Assembly (NCBI GenBank): GCA_007123465.1
Contig: SKLB01000246.1
Location: 1 to 7,980 of the forward strand
Source: Spirochaetales bacterium
GTDB lineage: Bacteria > Spirochaetota > Spirochaetia > DSM-27196 > PWMO01
DNA: 7,980 nucleotides
Direction of reading: 5' to 3'
A model generated the notes under the pieces. It was not told the origin of the DNA and made no database searches. It saw nothing but the letters and a program-made list of their open reading frames with translations. The position numbers and the translations under genes are program-made. Within the stretch, counting starts at the first letter, position 1; each line of letters begins with the position of its first letter. This document shows, in pieces, positions 1-5,997 of this stretch.

Positions 1-261
1 AAACAGTGAGTACGAGTGAATTGATTCAACCGTGAGTCCGGATAGCTCTGCCGCGCCTGTGATCCTGTCTTTCAAAGATTCGAAATCAACACCGTACCAG
101 CCGTCAATTGCGATGCGCAACGGTCGGCTTGCATTCGAGGTTCGCGCGCGCTCTATAATGGCGCCAAACACCGCCGGGTTACCCGAACGAAAATCGCCGC
201 GGTGACTGTTGGAAAGTGTTACCCTGTTCTCGGCGTTATTCTTGTATTCGTACAGTGGCAT
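1..261 (-). CDS. N-terminal part of an unidentified protein, possibly mannose-6-phosphate-isomerase-like
   Basis: An open frame of 87 codons starts at ATG 261 and leaves the window at base 1 without a stop, so only the N-terminus is visible. The start is well supported: GAGGAGG at 273-267 lies 5 bases upstream, and a promoter precedes it. The protein starts MPLYEYKNNAENRV and has a hydrophobic strand followed by an acidic turn, LRIAIDGWYGVDFESL, at about residues 52-67, then a helix and GLTVESIHSYSLF at the edge. The IDG-x-x-GV pattern recalls, from memory only, an internal segment of long class I mannose-6-phosphate isomerase-like proteins. It also resembles the start of uridine-kinase-type P-loops, but the glycine/lysine P-loop itself is absent. 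A role in sugar metabolism would suit the neighbours. That the gene is real is likely; its identity is weak. Confidence 0.6.
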   Translation of the reverse strand, partial: MPLYEYKNNAENRVTLSNSHRGDFRSGNPAVFGAIIERARTSNASRPLRIAIDGWYGVDFESLKDRITGAAELSGLTVESIHSYSLF

Positions 262-266
262 CGCTT

Positions 267-312
267 CCTCCTCTTGCTGCTGAATTCTCGGGCCGTTTGG
301 CCGAGCTGTCAA
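267..312 (-). promoter_or_regulatory. Promoter and ribosome binding site of the leftward gene
   Basis: On the minus strand a perfect -35 box TTGACA (312-307) is followed, after 17 bases, by GAGAAT (289-284, four of six matches to TATAAT). The predicted transcript start near 277 leaves a short leader containing GAGGAGG (273-267), 5 bases before ATG 261. The elements have standard spacing and agree with each other. Confidence 0.6.
287..305. repeat. Dyad in the spacer of the leftward promoter
   Basis: CTCGG (287-291), one unpaired G, CC, a GTTT loop and GGCCGAG (299-305) make a seven-base-pair inverted repeat with a single bulge. It fills the stretch between the -35 and -10 boxes of the leftward gene, upstream of the predicted transcript start. 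It is therefore more likely a protein-binding site on DNA than an RNA hairpin. The binding protein is unknown; the adjacent AraC-type regulator is one candidate. Confidence 0.35.
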
Positions 313-346
313 TTGTATGAATTCACCAATCAGTGGTATATATTCA
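313..346 (+). promoter_or_regulatory. Putative AraC-gene promoter with overlapping dyad
   Basis: A -10 region is visible as TGGTATATA (an extended -10 with TG at 334-335 and the hexamer at 337-342) or as TATATT (339-344). TTGTAT (313-318) is a poor -35 candidate. The same stretch carries an imperfect dyad: TGAAT (318-322) with ATTCA (342-346), and inside it ACCA (325-328) with TGGT (334-337). TGAATTC also occurs twice as a direct repeat, at 281-287 and 318-324. A regulator binding here could act on both divergent genes. The transcript would begin close to ATG 351. Confidence 0.4.
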
Positions 347-350
347 CACT

Positions 351-1145
351 ATGCTACTCGATCTTTGCCTGCAGAGCCGCCCCTTGATTGCTCAGACCGG
401 CCTGAGCCTGCACGGCTATCGCCGCAGAGAACGGTTCATCCTGCACGGACTGTGGGGACTGCACGTATACCTCTACAACGGTGAGATTCAAATTGGAGAA
501 CAGGTATTCGCGTTCCGCGACGGCAGCATCAGTCTGACCCCTCCCGATACAGCAGTCGAGTGGCATTTCCCGGACCACGCTCCGCACTACTACGTACATT
601 TCCGGCTCGACGATTGCACCGGCGCAGACGCCCCAGCGGTGGGCATCCCGCTCATCACGCATTATGATCGAAACTTCGAGACACTGATTGAAGAGATGGA
701 CGAACTGTCGCGGCTACATCCGCTTCAACCGCTGCGCTCAGAAGTGTTGCTGTGGGAGATCCTGTGGCGTCTGGCGGGCCAGAATAGTCGCCAGGTCAAG
801 TCAAATGACGGCGATCGGCTGCCGCCGGCGGTGCAGATCGCCACCAGCCTGATAGAGAACGCGCTCGGCGAGCAGTTGCTTGTCCACGCCCTGGCTCACA
901 GAGTCGGCGTTTCGCACAACCACCTGACCAACCTGTTCCGGCGCAGCTACGGCACCACCGTTGTGGAGTACATTCGCCGCCGGAGATGCCGCCGCGCCCT
1001 TCATCTGCTCACCAACACCAGCTTGTCGCTGACCTCGATCGCGCGGGAGGTCGGTGTCCCCGATCTTCAGCACTTCAACAAGATGATCCGGCGTGAGCTT
1101 GGCTGTGCTCCATCGAGGCTGCGCGCTACACGGCAGCTGCAGTGA
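351..1145 (+). CDS. AraC-family transcriptional regulator
   Basis: A DNA-binding regulator of 264 residues from ATG 351, the usual size for the family. Residues about 20-105 form a cupin-like sensor part with the characteristic run SLTPPDTAVEWHF and then HYYVHFRL. Residues about 160-258 are the AraC double helix-turn-helix. The first motif is LLVHALAHRVGVSHNHLTNLF (about 177-197), followed by the conserved linker helix VEYIRRRRCRRALHLL. The second motif is SLTSIAREVGVPDLQHFNKM, and GCAPSRLR matches the family's usual G-x-x-P-x-x-[FY/L]-R ending. An in-frame GTG lies at 333 but overlaps the likely -10 box, so 351 is preferred. No Shine-Dalgarno precedes either start. The regulator probably responds to a sugar or metabolite and may control the divergent gene, itself or the transport operon. 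Effector and targets cannot be read from the sequence. Confidence 0.9.
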   Translation: MLLDLCLQSRPLIAQTGLSLHGYRRRERFILHGLWGLHVYLYNGEIQIGEQVFAFRDGSISLTPPDTAVEWHFPDHAPHYYVHFRLDDCTGADAPAVGIPLITHYDRNFETLIEEMDELSRLHPLQPLRSEVLLWEILWRLAGQNSRQVKSNDGDRLPPAVQIATSLIENALGEQLLVHALAHRVGVSHNHLTNLFRRSYGTTVVEYIRRRRCRRALHLLTNTSLSLTSIAREVGVPDLQHFNKMIRRELGCAPSRLRATRQLQ

Positions 1146-1192
1146 CCGGTCCAGCTGACCCGGCACTACTCGACACAGGAAGAAGAAAAATG

Positions 1193-1221
1193 TTGACAGC
1201 ACAGCGAACCCGTGTCACACT
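1193..1221 (+). promoter_or_regulatory. Candidate promoter of the LacI gene and transport operon
   Basis: A perfect TTGACA (1193-1198) is followed by a 17-base spacer and CACACT (1216-1221, three of six matches), with TG one base upstream of the hexamer (1213-1214) as in extended -10 promoters. Transcription would start near 1228, just before the AAGCGCTT palindrome. AT-rich alternatives for the -10 (TAAATT at 1225-1230, TATAGC at 1230-1235) lack a well-spaced -35. I see no intrinsic terminator between the AraC gene and this point. Confidence 0.4.
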
Positions 1222-1235
1222 CTGTAAATTATAGC

Positions 1236-1247
1236 TAAAGCGCTTAA
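1236..1247. promoter_or_regulatory. LacI-type operator palindrome
   Basis: TAAAGCGCTTAA contains the perfect eight-base palindrome AAGCGCTT (1238-1245) with a further matching T/A pair at the ends and one mismatch. Palindromes centred on CG with A/T-rich flanks are the classic target of LacI/PurR/CcpA-type regulators. It lies just downstream of the predicted transcript start and about 21-30 bases upstream of the LacI start. Repression of its own gene, and of the co-transcribed transporter, is the simplest reading. I found no second full copy inside the operon. Confidence 0.6.
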
Positions 1248-1253
1248 CTGCGA

Positions 1254-1274
1254 ATGGGGGTTGCACCATCGTAA
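1254..1274 (+). other. Possible six-codon upstream reading frame
   Basis: ATG at 1254 opens a frame reading MGVAPS that stops with TAA at 1272-1274, two bases before the TTG at 1277 that could start the LacI protein. No Shine-Dalgarno is visible upstream. It may be chance, or it could load ribosomes for re-initiation at the TTG. Confidence 0.15.
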
Positions 1275-1276
1275 CC

Positions 1277-2323
1277 TTGAGGGATGTGGCATCGCTCAGC
1301 GGAGTGTCGGTAGCGACCGCTTCGCTGGTACTGAACGGCAAAGGGAGCATCTCTCAAGAAGTAAGGCGGCGGGTCCTGGAGTCTGCAGATAGCCTCGGCT
1401 ACTTGAAGAATGTTCACGCCGCTGCCACGGCGTCGAGGAAGTCCTCGCACGTGGCTATTCTGGTCGATGAGTCCTACGAGAAAGCCTTCGAGTGGAACCT
1501 GGTTCGAAGCATCCTTATTCCACTGGAAGCAACAATCACCGAACAGCACTACTATCCGATGCTGATCCCGGTAACAAGGACGCAGAGCGTCCAGCAGATC
1601 ACCGACAAAGTGGTGCTTTCCGGCGCCGGCGCGCTGTTCTCGATTCACTTCGGCGACCGTAACCTCTTCACGCTGCTCGAGGACCGTGAAATCCCGGTGA
1701 TCATTCTCAATCACGACCGTGGGGCACACCAGTTCTACAGCGTTACCGATGATTTCATCTACGGCACATTTCAGGCAACCTGCCACCTGTTGTCGAGGGG
1801 GCACCGCAGGATTGTCTATGTAGATTACGAGCGCCCGGATCTTCCCGGGGTTGTCTATGACCGAAACGCCGGGTTTGATAAGGCTGTCTCTGAATGCGGT
1901 GCATCGGTGCAGCATTGGCGCATCACCGTCCCCGACATAGACAGCAACGCCGCAATCGAGGATGCCGCGCAATCGATCGATCACCTGGGCGGTTCCGAGC
2001 CGCTGGCAATCACGGCCCACGATGACTACCTGGCGGCCAAGCTGTACGCTGTCCTGCGCAAGCGGGGAATCAGCATACCCGAGCAGCTCTCGATTGTTTC
2101 TCCCGGGGATACCATGGATTACTCGCTGCCTTTTGTGCCGCAGATCACTACCTACCGCACCGATTTCGAGCTCATGGGTACGCTTGCGGGACAGATGCTC
2201 CTGCGGCGGTTGACCGAAGAGAGCCGGGCGGTGGAAGCGCTGAAGGTGCAACACGTACTTATGGAGCGAGGAAGCACGCGGGATATCCGGCTGGGAGCCG
2301 AGAGTTCGCCGACATGTTTCTGA
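1277..2323 (+). CDS. LacI-family transcriptional repressor of the sugar-uptake operon
   Basis: A LacI/GalR-type regulator, 348 residues from TTG 1277. The N-terminal headpiece is clear: RDVASLSGVSVATASLVLNG followed by ISQEVRRRVLESADSLGYLKN. The rest is the periplasmic-binding-protein-like sensor domain: HVAILVDES, then LLSRGHRRIVYVDYE, AITAHDDYLAAKLYAVLRKRGISIPEQLSIVSPGD, and QITTYRTDFELMGTLAGQMLLRRL at the C-terminus. Its place directly before a sugar importer points to a sugar or sugar-derived effector. Start: there is no ATG. The frame is open back to 1235, and codons 1268-1276 read ATC GTA ACC, which with the TTG gives I-V-T-L-R-D-V-A, matching the start of PurR (M-A-T-I-K-D-V-A) residue for residue. 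The real start may thus be ATC 1268, served by GGGGG at 1256-1260; TTG 1277 is given as the conventional start. The hinge helix lacks its usual leucine. Confidence 0.92.
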   Translation: MRDVASLSGVSVATASLVLNGKGSISQEVRRRVLESADSLGYLKNVHAAATASRKSSHVAILVDESYEKAFEWNLVRSILIPLEATITEQHYYPMLIPVTRTQSVQQITDKVVLSGAGALFSIHFGDRNLFTLLEDREIPVIILNHDRGAHQFYSVTDDFIYGTFQATCHLLSRGHRRIVYVDYERPDLPGVVYDRNAGFDKAVSECGASVQHWRITVPDIDSNAAIEDAAQSIDHLGGSEPLAITAHDDYLAAKLYAVLRKRGISIPEQLSIVSPGDTMDYSLPFVPQITTYRTDFELMGTLAGQMLLRRLTEESRAVEALKVQHVLMERGSTRDIRLGAESSPTCF

Positions 2324-2393
2324 GGCCGCTATGGCGGCACTGCTATGGTAACAATCCGTCAGTATTGGCGGAAAAAATTATGGAGGTAGTATT
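2324..2393 (+). promoter_or_regulatory. LacI to binding-protein gap with strong ribosome binding site
   Basis: The 70-base gap holds a small stem-loop, GCCGC (2325-2329) / GCGGC (2334-2338) with a TATG loop and no T-run, which is not a convincing terminator. A strong GGAGGT (2382-2387) lies 6 bases before ATG 2394 and fixes that start. I found no well-spaced promoter here, so read-through from the LacI gene is likely. Confidence 0.5.
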
Positions 2394-3383
2394 ATGAGAC
2401 GAGCTACGTTGATTGCGTTGGTTCTGGTGGCGGTCACGGCTGGAAGCGTCTTTGCAGCGGCACAGCGCGAGTCGACAGCGCCGCGGGTTGCGGGAGTGGT
2501 GTTCCAGGAAGACCAGTTCATGCGGCTGCTGCAGATGGGCTATCGCGATGCGGCCCTGGAGGCCGGATTCGAGTTCTTCCCCGGCAATACCAACGGCGAT
2601 GCGGCACGAGAAGCCGAACTGCTGAACACCTATGCAACCCAGGGGTACGCAGGTGTGGCAATTTCACCGATCAGTGAAGAGGCAAGCCTGCGGGTTCTGA
2701 CTGACGCGGCCAACCAGGGACTGTACGTTGGAATCTCCAACCATGAGTTCAATCTGCCCTTCATCACCGGCGCCTATACCTCGGACAACTACAACCTGGG
2801 GTCTACGGTTGGTCGCGCCGCTGCTGATTACATCAGAGATAACCTCGGCGGCAACGCAAGGATCGCGGTACTGCAATTTCGCTCGCTGTTGCCCGAGCAG
2901 TCTTCGGCCCGCAGCAGAGGCTTCCTCGATCAGATGGCCAACCTTCCGGGTGTCGAAGTTGTAACCGACCAGGACGCGTGGCTGCAGGATCGGGCGATAG
3001 CCGTTGCTGGTGATATCATCACCGCGCACGGTGATAATCTGGACATGATCTTTGCTGCAAACGAGGGTGGAACCATCGGTGCAACCATGGCGGTCAAGAA
3101 CGCCGGCAGAGAGGGCGAGATCGTTGTCTTCGGATTTGACGGAAGCGAGCAGATGGTGCAGCTTCTGCAGGATCCGGCTGACGTTCTTCAGGCTGCCATT
3201 GCCCAGGATCCTTACAACATTGGGATCCTGACGATGGAGTCGGTGATCCGCGCCGTCAACGGCGAGGATATCAGCGATACCGAAGGACAGTCCTTCATCG
3301 TTCCGGGAATCCTTCTCGAACGCGCCAATCCTCAGGGACTCGAGGAGTTTGTAACGGACCTGCGCTCCAAGATGCAGAACTGA
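2394..3383 (+). CDS. Periplasmic sugar-binding protein of an ABC importer (RbsB-like)
   Basis: The 329-residue product is the substrate-capturing subunit of the importer encoded downstream. It starts with a typical Sec signal peptide: MRR, a hydrophobic core LIALVLVAVTAG (6-17) and a likely cleavage at S-V-F-A (after 21) or shortly after. No lipobox cysteine is present, so it should be a soluble periplasmic protein. The mature part has the type I binding-protein fold of the ribose/galactose family: VAGVVFQEDQFMRLLQMGYRD near 32-52, then GYAGVAISPISEEASLRVLTDAANQGLYVGISN (84-116), LDMIFAANEGGTIGATMAVKNAG (216-238) and IVVFGFDGSEQMVQLLQ (243-259). FGFDG is the family's ligand-site aspartate region. 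Substrate cannot be assigned; the RbsB-like branch binds pentoses, hexoses and related polyols. It is expected to be the most highly expressed protein of the operon. Confidence 0.93.
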   Translation: MRRATLIALVLVAVTAGSVFAAAQRESTAPRVAGVVFQEDQFMRLLQMGYRDAALEAGFEFFPGNTNGDAAREAELLNTYATQGYAGVAISPISEEASLRVLTDAANQGLYVGISNHEFNLPFITGAYTSDNYNLGSTVGRAAADYIRDNLGGNARIAVLQFRSLLPEQSSARSRGFLDQMANLPGVEVVTDQDAWLQDRAIAVAGDIITAHGDNLDMIFAANEGGTIGATMAVKNAGREGEIVVFGFDGSEQMVQLLQDPADVLQAAIAQDPYNIGILTMESVIRAVNGEDISDTEGQSFIVPGILLERANPQGLEEFVTDLRSKMQN

Positions 3384-3400
3384 CCGCAGAACTCAACCCG

Positions 3401-3440
3401 GGTGAAGGGGCGCCACCGGCGTCCCTTTACCGCTTCTTTT
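3401..3440 (+). terminator. Strong stem-loop between binding-protein and ATPase genes (attenuating terminator)
   Basis: Arms 3401-3414 and 3418-3431 pair over 14 positions: GGT/ACC, a G-U pair, AAGGG/CCCTT, another G-U pair, CGCC/GGCG, closed by the three-base loop ACC. GCTTCTTTT (3432-3440) follows directly and is T-rich. This is an intrinsic-terminator shape with a slightly weak U-tract. It lies 17 bases after the binding-protein stop and 22 bases before the ATPase start. In such operons a leaky terminator or 3'-stabilising hairpin commonly makes the binding protein more abundant than the membrane parts. Confidence 0.75.
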
Positions 3441-3462
3441 ACACCGATACTTCGAGGGTACT

Positions 3463-4950
3463 ATGAGCGTTCTGAACGCCCGCAACATCACAAAGATATT
3501 TCCCGGCACGGTTGCCCTGGACAACGTGTCGATGTCATTTTACAGCGGCAAGGTAAACGCGCTGGTTGGCAAGAACGGCTCGGGAAAATCCACGCTGGTG
3601 AAGATAATCAACGGCGCACACGATGCCACCAACGGAAGCACCGACATAGACGGTCGCGAATTTCGCTACACAAATCCGCGGCAGGCCTTCGATGACGGCA
3701 TCGCAACGGTCTATCAGGAGATGAGCCTGATTCCGGGGCTGTCGGTTGCCGAGAACATTCTGGTTGGACGCTATCGGATGAACGGCCCTTTTGTTGACTG
3801 GAAGAACACGTTCAAAGACGCCGCACAGCTGCTGGAGACCCTGGGCATCTCGCTTCCGCTGAAGGAACTGGTGACGAATCTATCGGTCTGGCAGTGCCAG
3901 GTAGTCGAGATCGCCAAAGCCATGAGCGTTCAGCCCAAGGTCATCCTGCTGGATGAACCGACCTCGGCGCTGGCGCAGAACGAGACCAAACTCCTGTTCA
4001 AACTCATCCGTGAGCTTACCCGCAAGGACGTTATCATCATCTATATCTCGCACAGGCTTCAGGAACTGTGGGAGATTGCCGACACCGCGTCCGTGTTGCG
4101 CGACGGCAAGCACGTCGGAACCATCGAGATGGAGCACGCCACTCACAAGGAACTGCTGAATCTCATGTTCGGTAATGTTGAAGTCAAGCAGCGTCCCGCG
4201 GATGTTATACCGGACGAGAAAGCTGTGTTCGAAGTAAAAGACCTGACCAGAGAACCGGCATTCCGTAACATCAGCTTCGCATTGAAGAAAGGCGAGATAC
4301 TGGGTATCGCGGGTATGCTCGGCTCCGGTCGCACCGAGCTCCTGAGGGCGATATTTGGCGCCGACAAGCTGGATTCCGGTGTCATAAAGGTTAACGGACA
4401 AACTATACGCAGCCCTGACCCGGTGATGATGAAACGCAACGGAGTTGCCTTCATTCCCGAGGACAGGAAGAACCAGGGCTTGATACAGATTCTTTCCATA
4501 CGCAGCAATCTGAATCACGCCAGCCTGGGTAGAATTACCAGGGGGCTTTTTGTCGACGCCTCGAGGGAGAAGGAGCTGGCACTCAAACAGATCGAGGAGC
4601 TCTCGATCAAGATCCCCGGCGATGAGTACCTGATGACCAGCCTGTCCGGTGGCAATCAGCAGAAGGTGGTTCTGGGCAAGTGGCTGAATACCGAACCGCA
4701 GGTGCTGTTGTTTGATGAGCTGTCACGCGGAATCGATGTGAACGCGAAACAGCAGATCTTTCAGATACTGTGGCAACTCGCGCGCCAGGGACTGAGCTCG
4801 GTTGTCGTTTCTTCCGAGCTTGAAGAGCTGCTGGAAATCTGTAACCGCGTGATCATCATGCGGCTGGGTGAGTTTGTGGATGAGGTAGACCCTGATCGAC
4901 TCACGGTGGAAGAACTGTACGCAGAATGCATGGGAGGTAGTGAGTCATGA
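3463..4950 (+). CDS. Sugar ABC importer ATP-binding protein with two ATPase domains (RbsA/MglA-like)
   Basis: At 495 residues it is the usual length for the fused two-domain ATPases of ribose/galactose-type importers, and it sits on the inner membrane face with the permease. Domain 1: Walker A GKNGSGKST (36-44), signature LSVWQ (140-144; MglA-type proteins also deviate from LSGGQ here), Walker B VILLDEPTSAL (160-170), switch histidine H197 in YISHRLQEL. Domain 2: degenerate Walker A GMLGSGRTEL (284-293) with Arg for Lys, canonical signature LSGGNQQK (394-401), Walker B VLLFDELSRGIDV (414-426) where most relatives have DEPTRG, and Ser in place of the switch His (SSELEEL). A degenerate second site is normal for this family. 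GAGGG (3454-3458) precedes ATG 3463 by 4 bases. The stop overlaps the permease start. Confidence 0.95.
   Translation: MSVLNARNITKIFPGTVALDNVSMSFYSGKVNALVGKNGSGKSTLVKIINGAHDATNGSTDIDGREFRYTNPRQAFDDGIATVYQEMSLIPGLSVAENILVGRYRMNGPFVDWKNTFKDAAQLLETLGISLPLKELVTNLSVWQCQVVEIAKAMSVQPKVILLDEPTSALAQNETKLLFKLIRELTRKDVIIIYISHRLQELWEIADTASVLRDGKHVGTIEMEHATHKELLNLMFGNVEVKQRPADVIPDEKAVFEVKDLTREPAFRNISFALKKGEILGIAGMLGSGRTELLRAIFGADKLDSGVIKVNGQTIRSPDPVMMKRNGVAFIPEDRKNQGLIQILSIRSNLNHASLGRITRGLFVDASREKELALKQIEELSIKIPGDEYLMTSLSGGNQQKVVLGKWLNTEPQVLLFDELSRGIDVNAKQQIFQILWQLARQGLSSVVVSSELEELLEICNRVIIMRLGEFVDEVDPDRLTVEELYAECMGGSES
4932..4950 (+). promoter_or_regulatory. Permease ribosome binding site inside the ATPase gene, with ATGA overlap
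   Basis: GGGAGGT (4932-4938) lies within the last ATPase codons, 8 bases before ATG 4947. The start ATG and the ATPase stop TGA share ATGA (4947-4950). This arrangement favours translational coupling and fixes the permease start. Confidence 0.75.
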
Positions 4951-5975
4951 TCGACGTCCAGAGCAAGACCGATTACGGAGTGACCCTGTCGCGGTTCCTG
5001 AAACGCTACATGATGGAGCTGATTCTAAGTTTGATTGTTGTGGTACTGATTGTAACCGCACCGGGATTCTTCACTCTGCGCAACATTCTCAACATATTCC
5101 GCAACGTGGCGATTACCGGTGTCATTTCCTTTGGCATGACAATGGTCATCATCGGCGGTGAGATAGACCTCTCGGTGGGATCGTCGATTGCGCTCTCCGC
5201 GGTCATAACCGCCAGCGTTACCGGATGGCTGTCGCAGGCGGGGATAATGCCGATGGAAAGCGCCGTTTTTGTCGGCATGATCTGCGCTCTGGTGGCGGGG
5301 TTTCTGATCGGTCTTTCCAACGGGCTGATAAGAACACGCTTCAATATACCGACGTTTATAATTTCTCTGGCGATGCTGTACGTTGTCTATGGTTTCTCTG
5401 CAATCATATCGCGCGGATTCCCGGTAACCACGCTGCCGCTGTGGTACAACTGGATCGGCGCCGGGCGGTTCTTCAACCTGATTCCCGTACCCGCCTTGTG
5501 GCTTCTACTGGCGTTCATTCTGGTATACGTGATAATGAACATGACCAAACTGGGACGCGAAGTCTACGCGGTTGGGGGCAATGAAGAGGCCGCCAGACTC
5601 TCGGGAATCAACGTCAAAGCGGTGAAAATCACCATCATGGTTTTTGTCCAGGTTCTCGCGGCTTGCTCCGGCATTATTCTCTCGGCACAGGTCATGTCGG
5701 GGTCATCGACGTTTGGCCGCGGCTACGAACTGGAGGTTATTGCTGCGGTAATCATCGGAGGGGTCAGTCTGTTCGGCGGCATCGGCAAGGTTTGGGGAAC
5801 GATGATCGGTATAGTCTTTCTTGGAGTGATCAACAACGGGATGACATTGTTCGGAGTTGACGATTTTCAGAAGTACGTTGTTCGGGGACTCCTGATTCTA
5901 TTTGCAGTCATGCTGAATACGGTACAACTGGAAAGCCTAGGTAAGACCAGGAAAAAAGACGCGACAGCGCAGTGA
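4947..5975 (+). CDS. Sugar ABC importer permease (RbsC-like)
   Basis: An inner-membrane channel subunit of 342 residues, the family's usual size; a homodimer would form the pore, as known for the family. A hydrophilic N-terminus of about 23 residues is followed by roughly eight to ten hydrophobic segments, for example LILSLIVVVLIVTA (25-38), VFVGMICALVAGFLIGL (107-123), FIISLAMLYVVYGFSAII (137-154), ALWLLLAFILVYVIM (183-197) and VVRGLLILFAVML (311-323). Family hallmarks are MVIIGGEIDLSVGSSIAL (66-83), the cytoplasmic loop LGREVYAVGGNEEAARLSGI (202-221), which contacts the ATPase, and IIGGVSLFGGIGKVWGT (269-285). The end is basic (KTRKK). It overlaps the ATPase gene by 4 bases and is 22 bp from the URO-D-like gene. 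Confidence 0.95.
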   Translation: MIDVQSKTDYGVTLSRFLKRYMMELILSLIVVVLIVTAPGFFTLRNILNIFRNVAITGVISFGMTMVIIGGEIDLSVGSSIALSAVITASVTGWLSQAGIMPMESAVFVGMICALVAGFLIGLSNGLIRTRFNIPTFIISLAMLYVVYGFSAIISRGFPVTTLPLWYNWIGAGRFFNLIPVPALWLLLAFILVYVIMNMTKLGREVYAVGGNEEAARLSGINVKAVKITIMVFVQVLAACSGIILSAQVMSGSSTFGRGYELEVIAAVIIGGVSLFGGIGKVWGTMIGIVFLGVINNGMTLFGVDDFQKYVVRGLLILFAVMLNTVQLESLGKTRKKDATAQ

Positions 5976-5997
5976 CAGCCGGCAGAGGAGCAGACCA

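Noticed and set aside
333..350. GTG 333 as the AraC start
   Set aside because: The GTG lies within the likely -10 element, adds only six non-conserved residues and has no Shine-Dalgarno; ATG 351 fits better.
202..387. 61-codon plus-strand frame across the divergent promoter region
   Set aside because: It overlaps the start of the leftward gene, its promoter and the AraC start, and the composition is not protein-like.
1146..1163. CCGGTC...GACCCGG dyad after the AraC gene as a terminator
   Set aside because: The pairing is imperfect and no T-run follows; the next bases are purine-rich.
1244..2254. 336-codon open frame on the minus strand opposite the LacI gene
   Set aside because: It lies wholly antisense to a clear LacI-family protein; its product shows no domain and it has no ribosome site. 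Long antisense frames are common in GC-rich codons lacking TTA, CTA and TCA.
3880..4518. 212-codon minus-strand open frame inside the ATPase gene
   Set aside because: It is complementary to the conserved Walker B and second Walker A regions, so selection is on the plus strand; no ribosome site or family features.
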